Origin: an uncultured Clostridia bacterium
GTDB lineage: Bacteria; Bacillota; Clostridia; Christensenellales; UBA1242
Direction: 5' to 3'
Assembly (NCBI GenBank): GCA_947623775.1
Contig: CANQHL010000064.1
Coordinates: 1-7,016, forward strand
Length of the DNA: 7,016 nt
Shown here: piece after piece, positions 1 to 6,017 of the stretch
Layout: the number at the start of each line of letters is the position of its first letter
How positions within the stretch are numbered: the first letter of the stretch is position 1
Made by a program: the position numbers and the translations under genes
Notes under the pieces: generated by a model
Seen by the model: only the letters and a program-made list of their open reading frames with translations
The model's database searches: none
Told to the model about the DNA's origin: nothing

Positions 1-40
1 TGCTAACAGACGCAACTATCAGCGCCTTTTTAAGTTAGCA
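1..40 (-). promoter_or_regulatory. Leader inverted repeat, possible edge of a CIRCE element
   Basis: A perfect 7-base inverted repeat, TGCTAAC at 1-7 and GTTAGCA at 34-40, lies just downstream of a minus-strand promoter. Read on the minus strand, the leader ends at the window edge with GTTAGCA, which matches the first bases of the HrcA operator CIRCE (TTAGCACTC-N9-GAGTGCTAA). CIRCE usually sits in the 5' leader of dnaK or groE operons. The rest of the operator would lie outside the window, so this is a suggestion. It could also be a simple 26-base-loop hairpin. Confidence 0.3.
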
Positions 41-45
41 TGAGT

Positions 46-75
46 ATAATATCACAATTCAAAACACCTTGTCAA
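46..75 (-). promoter_or_regulatory. Vegetative promoter firing left out of the window
   Basis: On the minus strand a perfect -35 TTGACA (75-70) is followed after 18 bases by TATTAT (51-46). Transcription would start near position 40 and run through the inverted-repeat leader to a gene beyond the left edge. The gene itself is not visible. Confidence 0.6.
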
Positions 76-257
76 CAGTTTTTTCAAAAAAATTTTAAAA
101 ATTTTTGATTTTTTTTGAATTTTTTTAAAAACAAACCGACACCCCACCATGTGTTCGCTTTTTCAAGCTTATAATGGCGAATTTTATAGTTTTTTAAAAA
201 TGAAAAATTTTGGAAAAATAATGATTTTCTTTTCAAAACCTGTCACCTTGCACACAT
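76..257. other. AT-rich intergenic stretch with no recognised gene
   Basis: Together with the promoter, leader and terminator on either side, this is the gene-free block between the left edge and 296. It is mostly A and T runs with one more GC-rich patch around 134-156. I see no ribosome binding site, RNA gene or repeat in it. Confidence 0.5.
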
Positions 258-291
258 AAAAAAAGGTGATTTTGTTACATCACCCTTTTTT
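258..291 (-). terminator. Intrinsic terminator of the 217-aa gene
   Basis: The stem GGTGAT (265-270) pairs with ATCACC (279-284) around an 8-base loop. It is flanked by seven A's on the left (258-264) and a T run on the right (286-291). On the minus strand this gives a hairpin followed by a U tract, starting about 5 bases after the stop codon at 296. The T run on the other side means it could also act on the plus strand. Confidence 0.88.
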
Positions 292-295
292 GAAA

Positions 296-949
296 TTACA
301 AATCTTCTTTTTCAGTTTGATAAGATTGGAATTTTTCATCAATTTTGTTTAACGCTTTTTCATCTTCCTCAGTCAATGTCATTCCGCTTTTCATGGCATC
401 GTATCTGTAGAAACGAGTTCCATGTTCCGAGAAAGAAACAACAATATTTCTAACAGACGACTCGCTCAAGCCCGAATGGTTTGCATCTTTATAAATCTTG
501 TATGCCTTTTCCATGTCGCCATCTTTTGCGAGTGATTCCATAATTTCAAGTGCGTTTTCAAGGTCTTTACCCACGTACAAATCGCTCACCTTTGCGTAAA
601 CGCATTTTTCCCAATCTTTTTTCTGTTGCGGATAAATAATTGCTTCACCTCTCGCAATATATTCAGGGACTTTTTCCAATGCTTCAATCTCTTCTTGCAA
701 ACGTTCTATTTTTCTTTTTCTTTGCTCTTCCTCAAAATGCTTTGTATATGTTTCATAATTTTCGCCGGTAACTTTAATATAGCAAGAATCTCTGTCGTCA
801 AGCAAAGAATATAATTTTTGATCTCTGAAAGGGATATAGACATTCATTCCTCTTCTTTTATAGTACTGTAAGGCGAAAACTGCCTCATCAAGCGTATTGT
901 AAAACTCATCATCTAGCACGGCTTTATTTTTGATTTCTTCTTCGTTCAT
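296..949 (-). CDS. Unrecognised 217-aa acidic coiled-coil protein
   Basis: I do not recognise this family. The protein has no signal peptide or membrane segment, so it is probably cytoplasmic. Residues about 10-60 look like a small alpha/beta region (helix around 15-33, strand 'MNVYIPF' at 35-41). Residues about 64-100 are a highly charged helix, probably a coiled coil ('EEEQRKRKIERLQEE'). Residues about 122-185 form a second helical block ending in 'SEHGTRFYRYDAMKSG', and the C-terminus is very acidic. The ATG start is supported by GGAGG at 958-954, 4 bases upstream. The gene has its own consensus promoter at 971-998 and its own terminator at 258-291, so it is a separate transcription unit from the helicase operon. 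Being 280 bases downstream and co-oriented does not establish a functional link. Coding confidence is high; function is unknown. Confidence 0.85.
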   Translation of the reverse strand: MNEEEIKNKAVLDDEFYNTLDEAVFALQYYKRRGMNVYIPFRDQKLYSLLDDRDSCYIKVTGENYETYTKHFEEEQRKRKIERLQEEIEALEKVPEYIARGEAIIYPQQKKDWEKCVYAKVSDLYVGKDLENALEIMESLAKDGDMEKAYKIYKDANHSGLSESSVRNIVVSFSEHGTRFYRYDAMKSGMTLTEEDEKALNKIDEKFQSYQTEKEDL

Positions 950-953
950 AGTT

Positions 954-958
954 CCTCC
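954..958 (-). promoter_or_regulatory. Ribosome binding site GGAGG of the 217-aa gene
   Basis: GGAGG on the minus strand ends 4 bases (AACT) before the ATG at 949. This is tight but workable, and it fixes the start. The predicted transcription start near 964 leaves a leader of only about 15 bases. Confidence 0.75.
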
Positions 959-970
959 ATTTATAGTTAT

Positions 971-998
971 ATTTTATCACAAATTTATGATATGTCAA
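971..998 (-). promoter_or_regulatory. Strong vegetative promoter with extended -10
   Basis: On the minus strand TTGACA (998-993) is followed by 16 bases and TAAAAT (976-971). A TG one base upstream of the -10 forms an extended -10 (TGATAAAAT). Transcription should start near 964, just ahead of the ribosome binding site of the 217-aa gene. The string TGATAAAATATA is also found in the promoter of the helicase operon. Confidence 0.8.
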
Positions 999-1110
999 TG
1001 GCTAAGTTTAAAAATTCTTCTATATTTTCATCAAATATACTTTCCATGTGTATTTTTACACTGATAACAAATGTTTAAAATTCCCGACATATTATATTGT
1101 TTATTTACTG

Positions 1111-1137
1111 TTTATATATAATATATATCTATATAAT
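1111..1137. repeat. TA-dinucleotide-rich tract
   Basis: This is a nearly pure alternating T/A tract between the promoter of the 217-aa gene and the terminator of the helicase operon. It is easily melted and prone to slippage. No gene or clear promoter goes with it. Confidence 0.5.
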
Positions 1138-1143
1138 AAAAAC

Positions 1144-1184
1144 AAAAACCTTCAATTTGAGTTTGCCCCACATTGAAGGTTTTT
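1144..1184 (-). terminator. Intrinsic terminator of the helicase operon
   Basis: The perfect 13-base arms AAAAACCTTCAAT (1144-1156) and ATTGAAGGTTTTT (1172-1184) enclose a 15-base loop. Read on the minus strand, the stem core CCTTCAAT/ATTGAAGG is followed by a U tract. It lies about 45 bases past the stop codon of the 120-aa gene. The A and T runs on both sides make it potentially bidirectional. Confidence 0.9.
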
Positions 1185-1228
1185 ATTAACTTCTTTAAAA
1201 GTTCCATGAACGTAATAAAGACAAATTT

Positions 1229-1591
1229 TTACATTTCAACTTCACTTTCATCTTCATAATAATTTATGTTTTTATCAAACTCAGGCATTTTATCTCCCTT
1301 TGTCTTTGTGTAACGCGAAGCCTCAATAACCCATGGCAATGGTTTTAAAAATCTGGCAAGTCCGCTTCTTCCGCCAAGCACACCTTCAACGCAAAACAAA
1401 TTTGCTGAATCACGTTTGCAAGGCATATCCAAATTTTCAAAAGTGTTGTACACCTCTGGCAAGTAAATGTTTTCTTCGGGAATAGGTTTCCCCTTTTCAT
1501 ATCTTTTAACATCAATTATTGAAAAATAAGTGTTTGATGAGTCCTCAAAATCAAGTATTGCCACAAATTTTTTTGAATCATCAAGTTCCAT
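1229..1591 (-). CDS. Unrecognised 120-aa protein, co-transcribed with helicase
   Basis: I do not recognise this family. The N-terminal 30 residues ('KKFVAILDFEDSSNTYFSIID') look like a pair of beta strands. The middle has 'NIYLPEVYNTF' (41-51), two cysteines at 58 and 67, and a glycine-rich turn 'EGVLGGRSGLARF' (69-81), followed by 'LKPLPWVIEAS'. The tail (about 105-120) is strongly acidic ('NYYEDESEVEM'). There is no signal peptide or membrane segment. The ATG is fixed by an excellent AAGGAGGG site at 1602-1595. It starts 40 bases after the helicase stop with no terminator between, and a strong terminator follows it, so it is the second gene of the helicase operon. A role as accessory or partner of the helicase-nuclease is inferred from position only. 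Confidence 0.8.
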   Translation of the reverse strand: MELDDSKKFVAILDFEDSSNTYFSIIDVKRYEKGKPIPEENIYLPEVYNTFENLDMPCKRDSANLFCVEGVLGGRSGLARFLKPLPWVIEASRYTKTKGDKMPEFDKNINYYEDESEVEM

Positions 1592-1594
1592 GTT

Positions 1595-1602
1595 CCCTCC
1601 TT
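1595..1602 (-). promoter_or_regulatory. Ribosome binding site of the 120-aa gene
   Basis: AAGGAGGG on the minus strand lies 3 bases before the ATG if counted from its last G, or 5 if GGAGG is taken alone within it. It is close to the anti-16S consensus and lies in the 40-base gap after the helicase stop. This indicates efficient independent translation of the second gene. Confidence 0.75.
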
Positions 1603-1631
1603 AAATTAAGTGTATCAAAAATCAAAAAATA

Positions 1632-4600
1632 TTACAAACTTTTTGACATACTTTCTTGCAATTTTTTCTTGTTGGCGGCAATCAACTTGACAATGTTGTT
1701 TATAACCTTGGTTTTATTAAGCCACCAATCACGGCTCCAAACACGCACAATTGACCAGCCACGTGAAGAGAGGAATTTGTTTCTGTAAACATCTCGTTCA
1801 AGAATGGAATCGCTGCTGTAATATGAAGTGTAATCGCACTCAATTCCAAGCAAGTAGCGGTCAAATGTTTTATCATACACGGCAAGCGAAATTTTGTAGT
1901 TTGTGTTGCCGAGATTGGTTTCAACATCATAGCCAAGTTTATCAAGTTCCTTTTTGATTTCCTCTTCCAATTTGTTTTCAACAATGATTTCACTGCTTTG
2001 CGGAAGAGATGGTTTGAAACTGTTCAAAATAAAGCCCGCTTCTTTATATTTCTTGGAAGAAACCGCACGAACATATTGAAGATAACTTTTAAATATTTTT
2101 GGTCCGGCATTCTTTGTGCCCTCAACCATAAGTTCCTCAGGTTCAATGCTTGTGACAACATACACTTTCTCTTTGGCACGCGTGATGGCAACATTTAGTC
2201 TGTTTTCGCCGCCCTCAACCGACAATGGTCCAAAGTGAGCAACAACTTTGCCATATTCGTTTCTTGCATAACCAATGCTGAAAATTATTATATCTCTTTC
2301 ATCACCTTGCACATTTTCAAGGTTTTTAACAAATATTGAAGTGTCCTCGCCATTTTCTTTTCTGTTCTGCTCTTTTATGTAGGCGTCTCTAAAAGCACTA
2401 TCCTTTTGGCACTCTTCATCGATGGCATCTTGTATTGCATCACCTTGTTCACTGTTAAAGGTTATAATCCCGATTGATGATTTGTTTTTCTTGTTTTTGA
2501 TAAGCTTTTTGAGAATGTTTACAACTTCTCTTGCTTCCTGCTCATTGTGTCTGTCTTTCCAAAGCCCATCAATCTTTATTCTCTCTATCGGCTTGTAGCC
2601 AACATTTTTGGATATATTTGGTGCAATCTGCAATTTCCCATCATAAAAGGCATAGTTTGAAAAGTTTATAAGTTCCTCATTTCGGCTCCTGTAATGGTAA
2701 GTAAGATTTGTGCTGTTATATCTTGAAGTGGCAAGGTCAAGCAAACTTTCAACCTCAAGTGCCGCCTGTGTGGCAAGGTCAAATTCATCACTATCATTGC
2801 CTAAATATCTTTTCATAAATGTTGCGGTTGGTCGAAGTTGTTTGCTATCACCGGCAACCACTATATGTTTGCCACGATAAATTGTCGGAATTGTGTTTTC
2901 TATAAATACTTGGCTTGCCTCATCAAACAAAATTAAATCAAACATGTTCCTCTTTAACGGGAAGATTGTTGAAACGCTTTCAGGAGACAAAAGCCAACAT
3001 GGAAAGAGTTTTAAAAGATAGTTGCCATAGAGGTCCATCATGTTTCGTATAGGCATAAGCCCCTGCTGTTTGGTGATTTGATAAAGATAATTTTTGCTGT
3101 TTTTATCGGTGTTGAAAAGGTTTATGTAATCATCTTTGAATTTATCTATGCAAAGGTCGTTTGACATACGTTTTTCATCTTGTTTTAAAGATAAAATTCT
3201 GTTTCTTATGTTTTCAAAGTCAACTATCTTGGCAAGTTTATCCTTGTTTTCCTCCTCGTACTTGATTGCTTCATGATAAATTCGTATTTCCAAAATTTTG
3301 TCTATTATTTCCTTATACTGTTTGGCATTTGTGGAATTTACATAGGCAAATCCAAGAAGTGACTTTTCATCTTTTGTAAGGCCACGCAGTGAAACGTTTA
3401 TATCTCGTATTTCAACATAATCATCAAGGGCGTTTAATAAAAGTTTCAAAAACACCGAATTGCCGTTTACCATATTGTCAACGGTCATCAAAAATCCTTT
3501 CTTGTCTAGAACGCTTTCAAGCAAGGCATAATTGCCAACATATTTCTCTATATCCTGCATTGCATGCGAGAAATCCTCTTTTATACTTTTTTCTTTTTTA
3601 ACCACTTTGGACTTTGCAAAAGGATAACAAAAGAAAAACACTTTTGACCAATTGAGTTTTTGATAAAGTGATTTGTTTTCCACTTTGGAAATCATTTTCA
3701 CAAGGGGTTTTAAATCCTTTTCTTCAGTGAAATCATTTTCAAGCATGTACACCATAAGTTGTCGTGAATGGGCATAACTTGCCGTATCAAAAGGGATTAT
3801 ATTTCTTGCAATCAATTCCCTCAAAGAGGTTTTCATTTGATTTATGGAATTTATTTCAACATCTGATTTTATATGGTCAATAAGAGGGTTGGTCTTTTTA
3901 AGTTCTATATATCTATAATACAAATTACTCTTATTTTTCTCCTTTATTATCCTCAATGTGGAATAAATGGTTTTGTAATCCATTTGCATTATACATTCAT
4001 TTTTCAGCATCTGTTGATAGATAACATAGTCAAAACTATTTTTGCCTATCCTTGCCGAATTTGCATACATCTCTTGCAAAGTTAAGCCAAAGGGCGTCCT
4101 TTGAAAAAGAGTGTCGGAAATTACTTGAAGTTCGCCAAGTTCCTTTTGTATATTTTCTTGCACCTGGGTAAATTCTTCTTCATGCTGAACAAGTCTATAA
4201 CTGTTTATAAGCATTTGGTGCATTTGGCTGCATCGTTCATAAAATGCAACCTTATTTTTCTCGGCATCAGTGATGAACATGCACTTTGAATTTAAATTTT
4301 TAAGTCTGTTGAAAACAACGTCAAGTGCCGCTTTCTTTTGTGACACAACAAGCACTGTTTTGTTTTTGCATAGGGCATCGGAAATTATATTTACAATCGT
4401 TTGGCTTTTGCCGGTGCCGGGAGGTCCATATATAACAATGTTGCCCTCCTTGTTCAACTCGCCGATTGCGTTTTCCTGAGCATAATCAAGGTCGTTTACC
4501 GTAAAAAGCCTTTCATCTGGTTTTTTGTTTTTCTTAGGCGTTCTTGTGGTGAGAAGTTGGTCAATGGCATCAGAGGTCAACCTCTTCTTTTCAAGCATGG

Positions 4601-5456
4601 TGTAATCATTATAAATGGAATTTGCAAGAGGAAATCTTCCAATAACACATGTGTTTGTAACCTTAAATGAGCCGTCCTTGGCAGTTGGTTCTTTAAGCGA
4701 GTCAAAAGAAACAAGTCCATCATCAAAATTGTCGGCAAGGTCAAATTTGAAGCCAAAACCTCTTAAATAGTTAAGCACATCTTTTACGCTTTTCAGCCTG
4801 TAATCCAAAAGGTTGTCAAACTCCATCACCAGATTTTCATAATCTATTTTTTTCTCCTTTGCATAGGCAAGAATAAGCACTTTGTTGAATTGCACAAATT
4901 CATCGTTTTTTATTTCAATTGAAACATCGTTTTCACCCTCAACATCAATCACAACGGGAAACAAAATCAATGGTGCTTTAATTTGCAAATCTTTGTTTAT
5001 ATAGCCACTAACAAATGGATAGCCAACAAAAAGTTCATATCTTCCCGTTTCTTTTGCAAACTCTTCAATTTCCCTTTTCAATGACTTTAATGCGTTGACT
5101 TGCGAAGTGATAAGTTTTTTGCCTTCCTCACGCCTCAATCTCTCCCGTCTTAAATTTTCAAGACGTTTCTCTTCCGCTTTCATCTTTTTGGTGTCGGCAA
5201 AAGAGGACTTAATCTTATCTTCAAGATTAAGGTTTTTGTATATTCTTTCCTTTGCGTCTTTGTTTATCAGTGAGTAGGAATTGCGTTTGCCTTTCCAAAG
5301 AAAGGTGAACAACTCATTGAATGCTTCCTTGTCATCACCTATCAAATTGCATAAATCATAAGCATATTTTTTACTTAAATTTTTGGCGTATAAACTTCTG
5401 TTTTTTCCGCTTATTTCAATCAATCTTTCCTTGTAGTATTTATATATCGATTTCAT
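1632..5456 (-). CDS. DUF4011-like SF1 helicase with C-terminal PD-(D/E)XK/Vsr-like domain
   Basis: This is a 1274-aa cytoplasmic protein, probably a nucleic-acid helicase/translocase with a nuclease-fold tail. The N-terminus carries DUF4011-like signatures: 'RLIEISGKNRSLY' (11-23) and 'APLILFPVVI' (161-170), with a charged coiled coil at about 88-135. SF1 motifs follow: Q-motif Gln327, Walker A GPPGTGKS 344-351, motif Ia about 368-385, then a helical insertion of about 430 residues, Walker B DEASQ 845-849, motif III GDSKQLRP 869-876, motif IV 'YHYRSR' 920-925, motif V 'VQGDERD' 1049-1055 and motif VI 'RLNVAITRAKEKV' 1086-1098. Residues about 1165-1260 match the MTES_1575/Vsr-like domain ('GIECD', 'ERDVYR', 'GWSIVRVWSRDWW'), but Ser1190 replaces the usual Asp of 'IDLAV'. 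The architecture resembles the anti-phage protein Hhe, so a defence role is inferred. AAAGGA at 5469-5464 supports the ATG. It is the first gene of an operon with the 120-aa gene. Confidence 0.93.
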   Translation of the reverse strand: MKSIYKYYKERLIEISGKNRSLYAKNLSKKYAYDLCNLIGDDKEAFNELFTFLWKGKRNSYSLINKDAKERIYKNLNLEDKIKSSFADTKKMKAEEKRLENLRRERLRREEGKKLITSQVNALKSLKREIEEFAKETGRYELFVGYPFVSGYINKDLQIKAPLILFPVVIDVEGENDVSIEIKNDEFVQFNKVLILAYAKEKKIDYENLVMEFDNLLDYRLKSVKDVLNYLRGFGFKFDLADNFDDGLVSFDSLKEPTAKDGSFKVTNTCVIGRFPLANSIYNDYTMLEKKRLTSDAIDQLLTTRTPKKNKKPDERLFTVNDLDYAQENAIGELNKEGNIVIYGPPGTGKSQTIVNIISDALCKNKTVLVVSQKKAALDVVFNRLKNLNSKCMFITDAEKNKVAFYERCSQMHQMLINSYRLVQHEEEFTQVQENIQKELGELQVISDTLFQRTPFGLTLQEMYANSARIGKNSFDYVIYQQMLKNECIMQMDYKTIYSTLRIIKEKNKSNLYYRYIELKKTNPLIDHIKSDVEINSINQMKTSLRELIARNIIPFDTASYAHSRQLMVYMLENDFTEEKDLKPLVKMISKVENKSLYQKLNWSKVFFFCYPFAKSKVVKKEKSIKEDFSHAMQDIEKYVGNYALLESVLDKKGFLMTVDNMVNGNSVFLKLLLNALDDYVEIRDINVSLRGLTKDEKSLLGFAYVNSTNAKQYKEIIDKILEIRIYHEAIKYEEENKDKLAKIVDFENIRNRILSLKQDEKRMSNDLCIDKFKDDYINLFNTDKNSKNYLYQITKQQGLMPIRNMMDLYGNYLLKLFPCWLLSPESVSTIFPLKRNMFDLILFDEASQVFIENTIPTIYRGKHIVVAGDSKQLRPTATFMKRYLGNDSDEFDLATQAALEVESLLDLATSRYNSTNLTYHYRSRNEELINFSNYAFYDGKLQIAPNISKNVGYKPIERIKIDGLWKDRHNEQEAREVVNILKKLIKNKKNKSSIGIITFNSEQGDAIQDAIDEECQKDSAFRDAYIKEQNRKENGEDTSIFVKNLENVQGDERDIIIFSIGYARNEYGKVVAHFGPLSVEGGENRLNVAITRAKEKVYVVTSIEPEELMVEGTKNAGPKIFKSYLQYVRAVSSKKYKEAGFILNSFKPSLPQSSEIIVENKLEEEIKKELDKLGYDVETNLGNTNYKISLAVYDKTFDRYLLGIECDYTSYYSSDSILERDVYRNKFLSSRGWSIVRVWSRDWWLNKTKVINNIVKLIAANKKKLQESMSKSL

Positions 5457-5463
5457 CTTTCGT

Positions 5464-5469
5464 TCCTTT
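5464..5469 (-). promoter_or_regulatory. Ribosome binding site of the helicase gene
   Basis: AAAGGA on the minus strand lies 7 bases before the ATG at 5456. It is weaker than the GGAGG sites of the other genes in the window, so the large helicase may be made at a lower rate than its 120-aa partner. Confidence 0.6.
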
Positions 5470-5484
5470 TCTTTAGACTACTAT

Positions 5485-5513
5485 ATTTTATCAAACAAAG
5501 GAAAGAAAAACAA
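5485..5513 (-). promoter_or_regulatory. Promoter of the helicase operon, extended -10
   Basis: On the minus strand TTGTTT (5513-5508) is followed by 17 bases and TAAAAT (5490-5485), with TG one base upstream of the -10. The expected start is near 5478, giving a leader of about 20 bases before the ATG. The -35 is imperfect, which the extended -10 and an adjacent A/T-rich palindrome may offset. Confidence 0.65.
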
Positions 5514-5526
5514 GTTTTTTGCCGAC

Positions 5527-5546
5527 AAAAATTAAATTTAATTTTT
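5527..5546. repeat. 20-base perfect AT palindrome upstream of helicase promoter
   Basis: The half site AAAAATTAAA (5527-5536) is followed at once by its exact reverse complement (5537-5546), with no spacer. It lies about 50-70 bases upstream of the predicted helicase transcription start. This is where an RNA polymerase alpha-subunit UP element or a regulator operator could act. No regulator gene is visible in the window. Confidence 0.6.
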
Positions 5547-5564
5547 ACATTTTTTCATGGCAAC

Positions 5565-5589
5565 AAAAAAGAGCGATAATTTTCGCTCT
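5565..5589 (-). terminator. Intrinsic terminator of the spore coat operon
   Basis: AGAGCGA (5570-5576) pairs with TCGCTCT (5583-5589) around a 6-base loop. On the minus strand the hairpin is followed by six T's (5570-5565), the right polarity to end the upstream coat operon. It sits about 125 bases past that operon's last stop codon, leaving an unusually long 3' segment that contains repeats. Confidence 0.8.
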
Positions 5590-5602
5590 CTAAAAAATTT
5601 CA

Positions 5603-5655
5603 TGACCGCAAATTAAAATTTAGACTGAAGAAAAATGCGTGACCGCAAACTAAAA
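5603..5655. repeat. Direct repeat TGACCGCAAA(T/C)TAAAA, two copies
   Basis: TGACCGCAAATTAAAA (5603-5618) recurs as TGACCGCAAACTAAAA (5640-5655), a 15/16 match with a 37-base period. The similarity extends weakly into the A/T-rich flank on the left of each copy. It lies in the 3' segment between the coat operon stop and its terminator. Confidence 0.75.
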
Positions 5656-5666
5656 ATATTCAGTCT
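5622..5666. repeat. 8-base inverted repeat AGACTGAA/TTCAGTCT
   Basis: The perfect 8-base arms at 5622-5629 and 5659-5666 enclose 29 bases that include the second copy of the direct repeat. In the coat operon transcript this could form a long-loop hairpin upstream of the terminator hairpin. Confidence 0.65.
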
Positions 5667-5714
5667 GACAATTTGCCTAAACTCCGAAAATAGTTTTGCT
5701 TGCCACAAGATGTT

Positions 5715-6017
5715 TTAACCCTTCTTGTCACATGATGAACAAAGTTTGCTTTCAAGTTCTGCCTGCATTTTTGTGTGCATCTTTAATGTTTGATTTAACT
5801 TTGACGCCTGTGCTGGCGTTGTTTTATAAAACCCTTTCTGGTTCATTATATTGAAAATTTTAAAGTCATGATTTGAAGATACAGTGCAAAGTGTGTTTAA
5901 TAGTGAACGCAATTCTTGATTTGAACATTCAATTCCATATTGGCAATACATCTTTATTAAAAACTTGTGCGCAATCAGTGCGTCTTGCAAAATTTCTTGT
6001 TCTGTAAATTTTATCAT
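5715..6017 (-). CDS. CotF-like spore coat protein, 100 aa
   Basis: The protein matches the coat F family: 'TEQEILQDALIAHKFLIKMY' (5-24) is the first helix, 'ELRSLLNTL' (35-43) the second, and 'IFNIMNQKGFYKTTPAQASKL' (about 54-73) is the family's hallmark 'MNQKGWY' stretch. Such proteins are helical, ferritin-like bundles built into the outer layers of the endospore. It is shorter than Bacillus CotF (about 160 aa). The C-terminus ends in a CxxC pair (Cys93, Cys96), and there are further cysteines at 25, 31 and 44, which could crosslink in the coat. The ATG overlaps the stop of the preceding gene by 4 bases (ATGA), and GAGGAGGA lies just upstream at 6028-6021. The assignment is good from motif recognition; exact coat layer and partner are unknown. 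Confidence 0.82.
   Translation of the reverse strand: MIKFTEQEILQDALIAHKFLIKMYCQYGIECSNQELRSLLNTLCTVSSNHDFKIFNIMNQKGFYKTTPAQASKLNQTLKMHTKMQAELESKLCSSCDKKG

Noticed and set aside
52..150. Minus-strand 32-aa cationic reading frame starting at 150
   Set aside because: It has no ribosome binding site, it runs through the left-edge promoter, and its Lys/Phe/Ile content is what A/T homopolymer runs encode.
168..176. Plus-strand TATAAT-like -10 near 171
   Set aside because: No matching -35 lies 16-18 bases upstream and no plus-strand gene follows.
626..814. Plus-strand open frames inside the minus-strand genes, for example here and at 1519-1788, 4401-4670 and 6525-6812
   Set aside because: They are antisense to well-supported genes, lack ribosome binding sites, and have Phe/Leu/Cys-rich compositions typical of reverse-frame shadows.
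1048..1061. Small hairpin GTGTA-TTTT-TACAC
   Set aside because: The 5-base arms in an AT-rich region without a T tract are too weak to call a terminator or operator.
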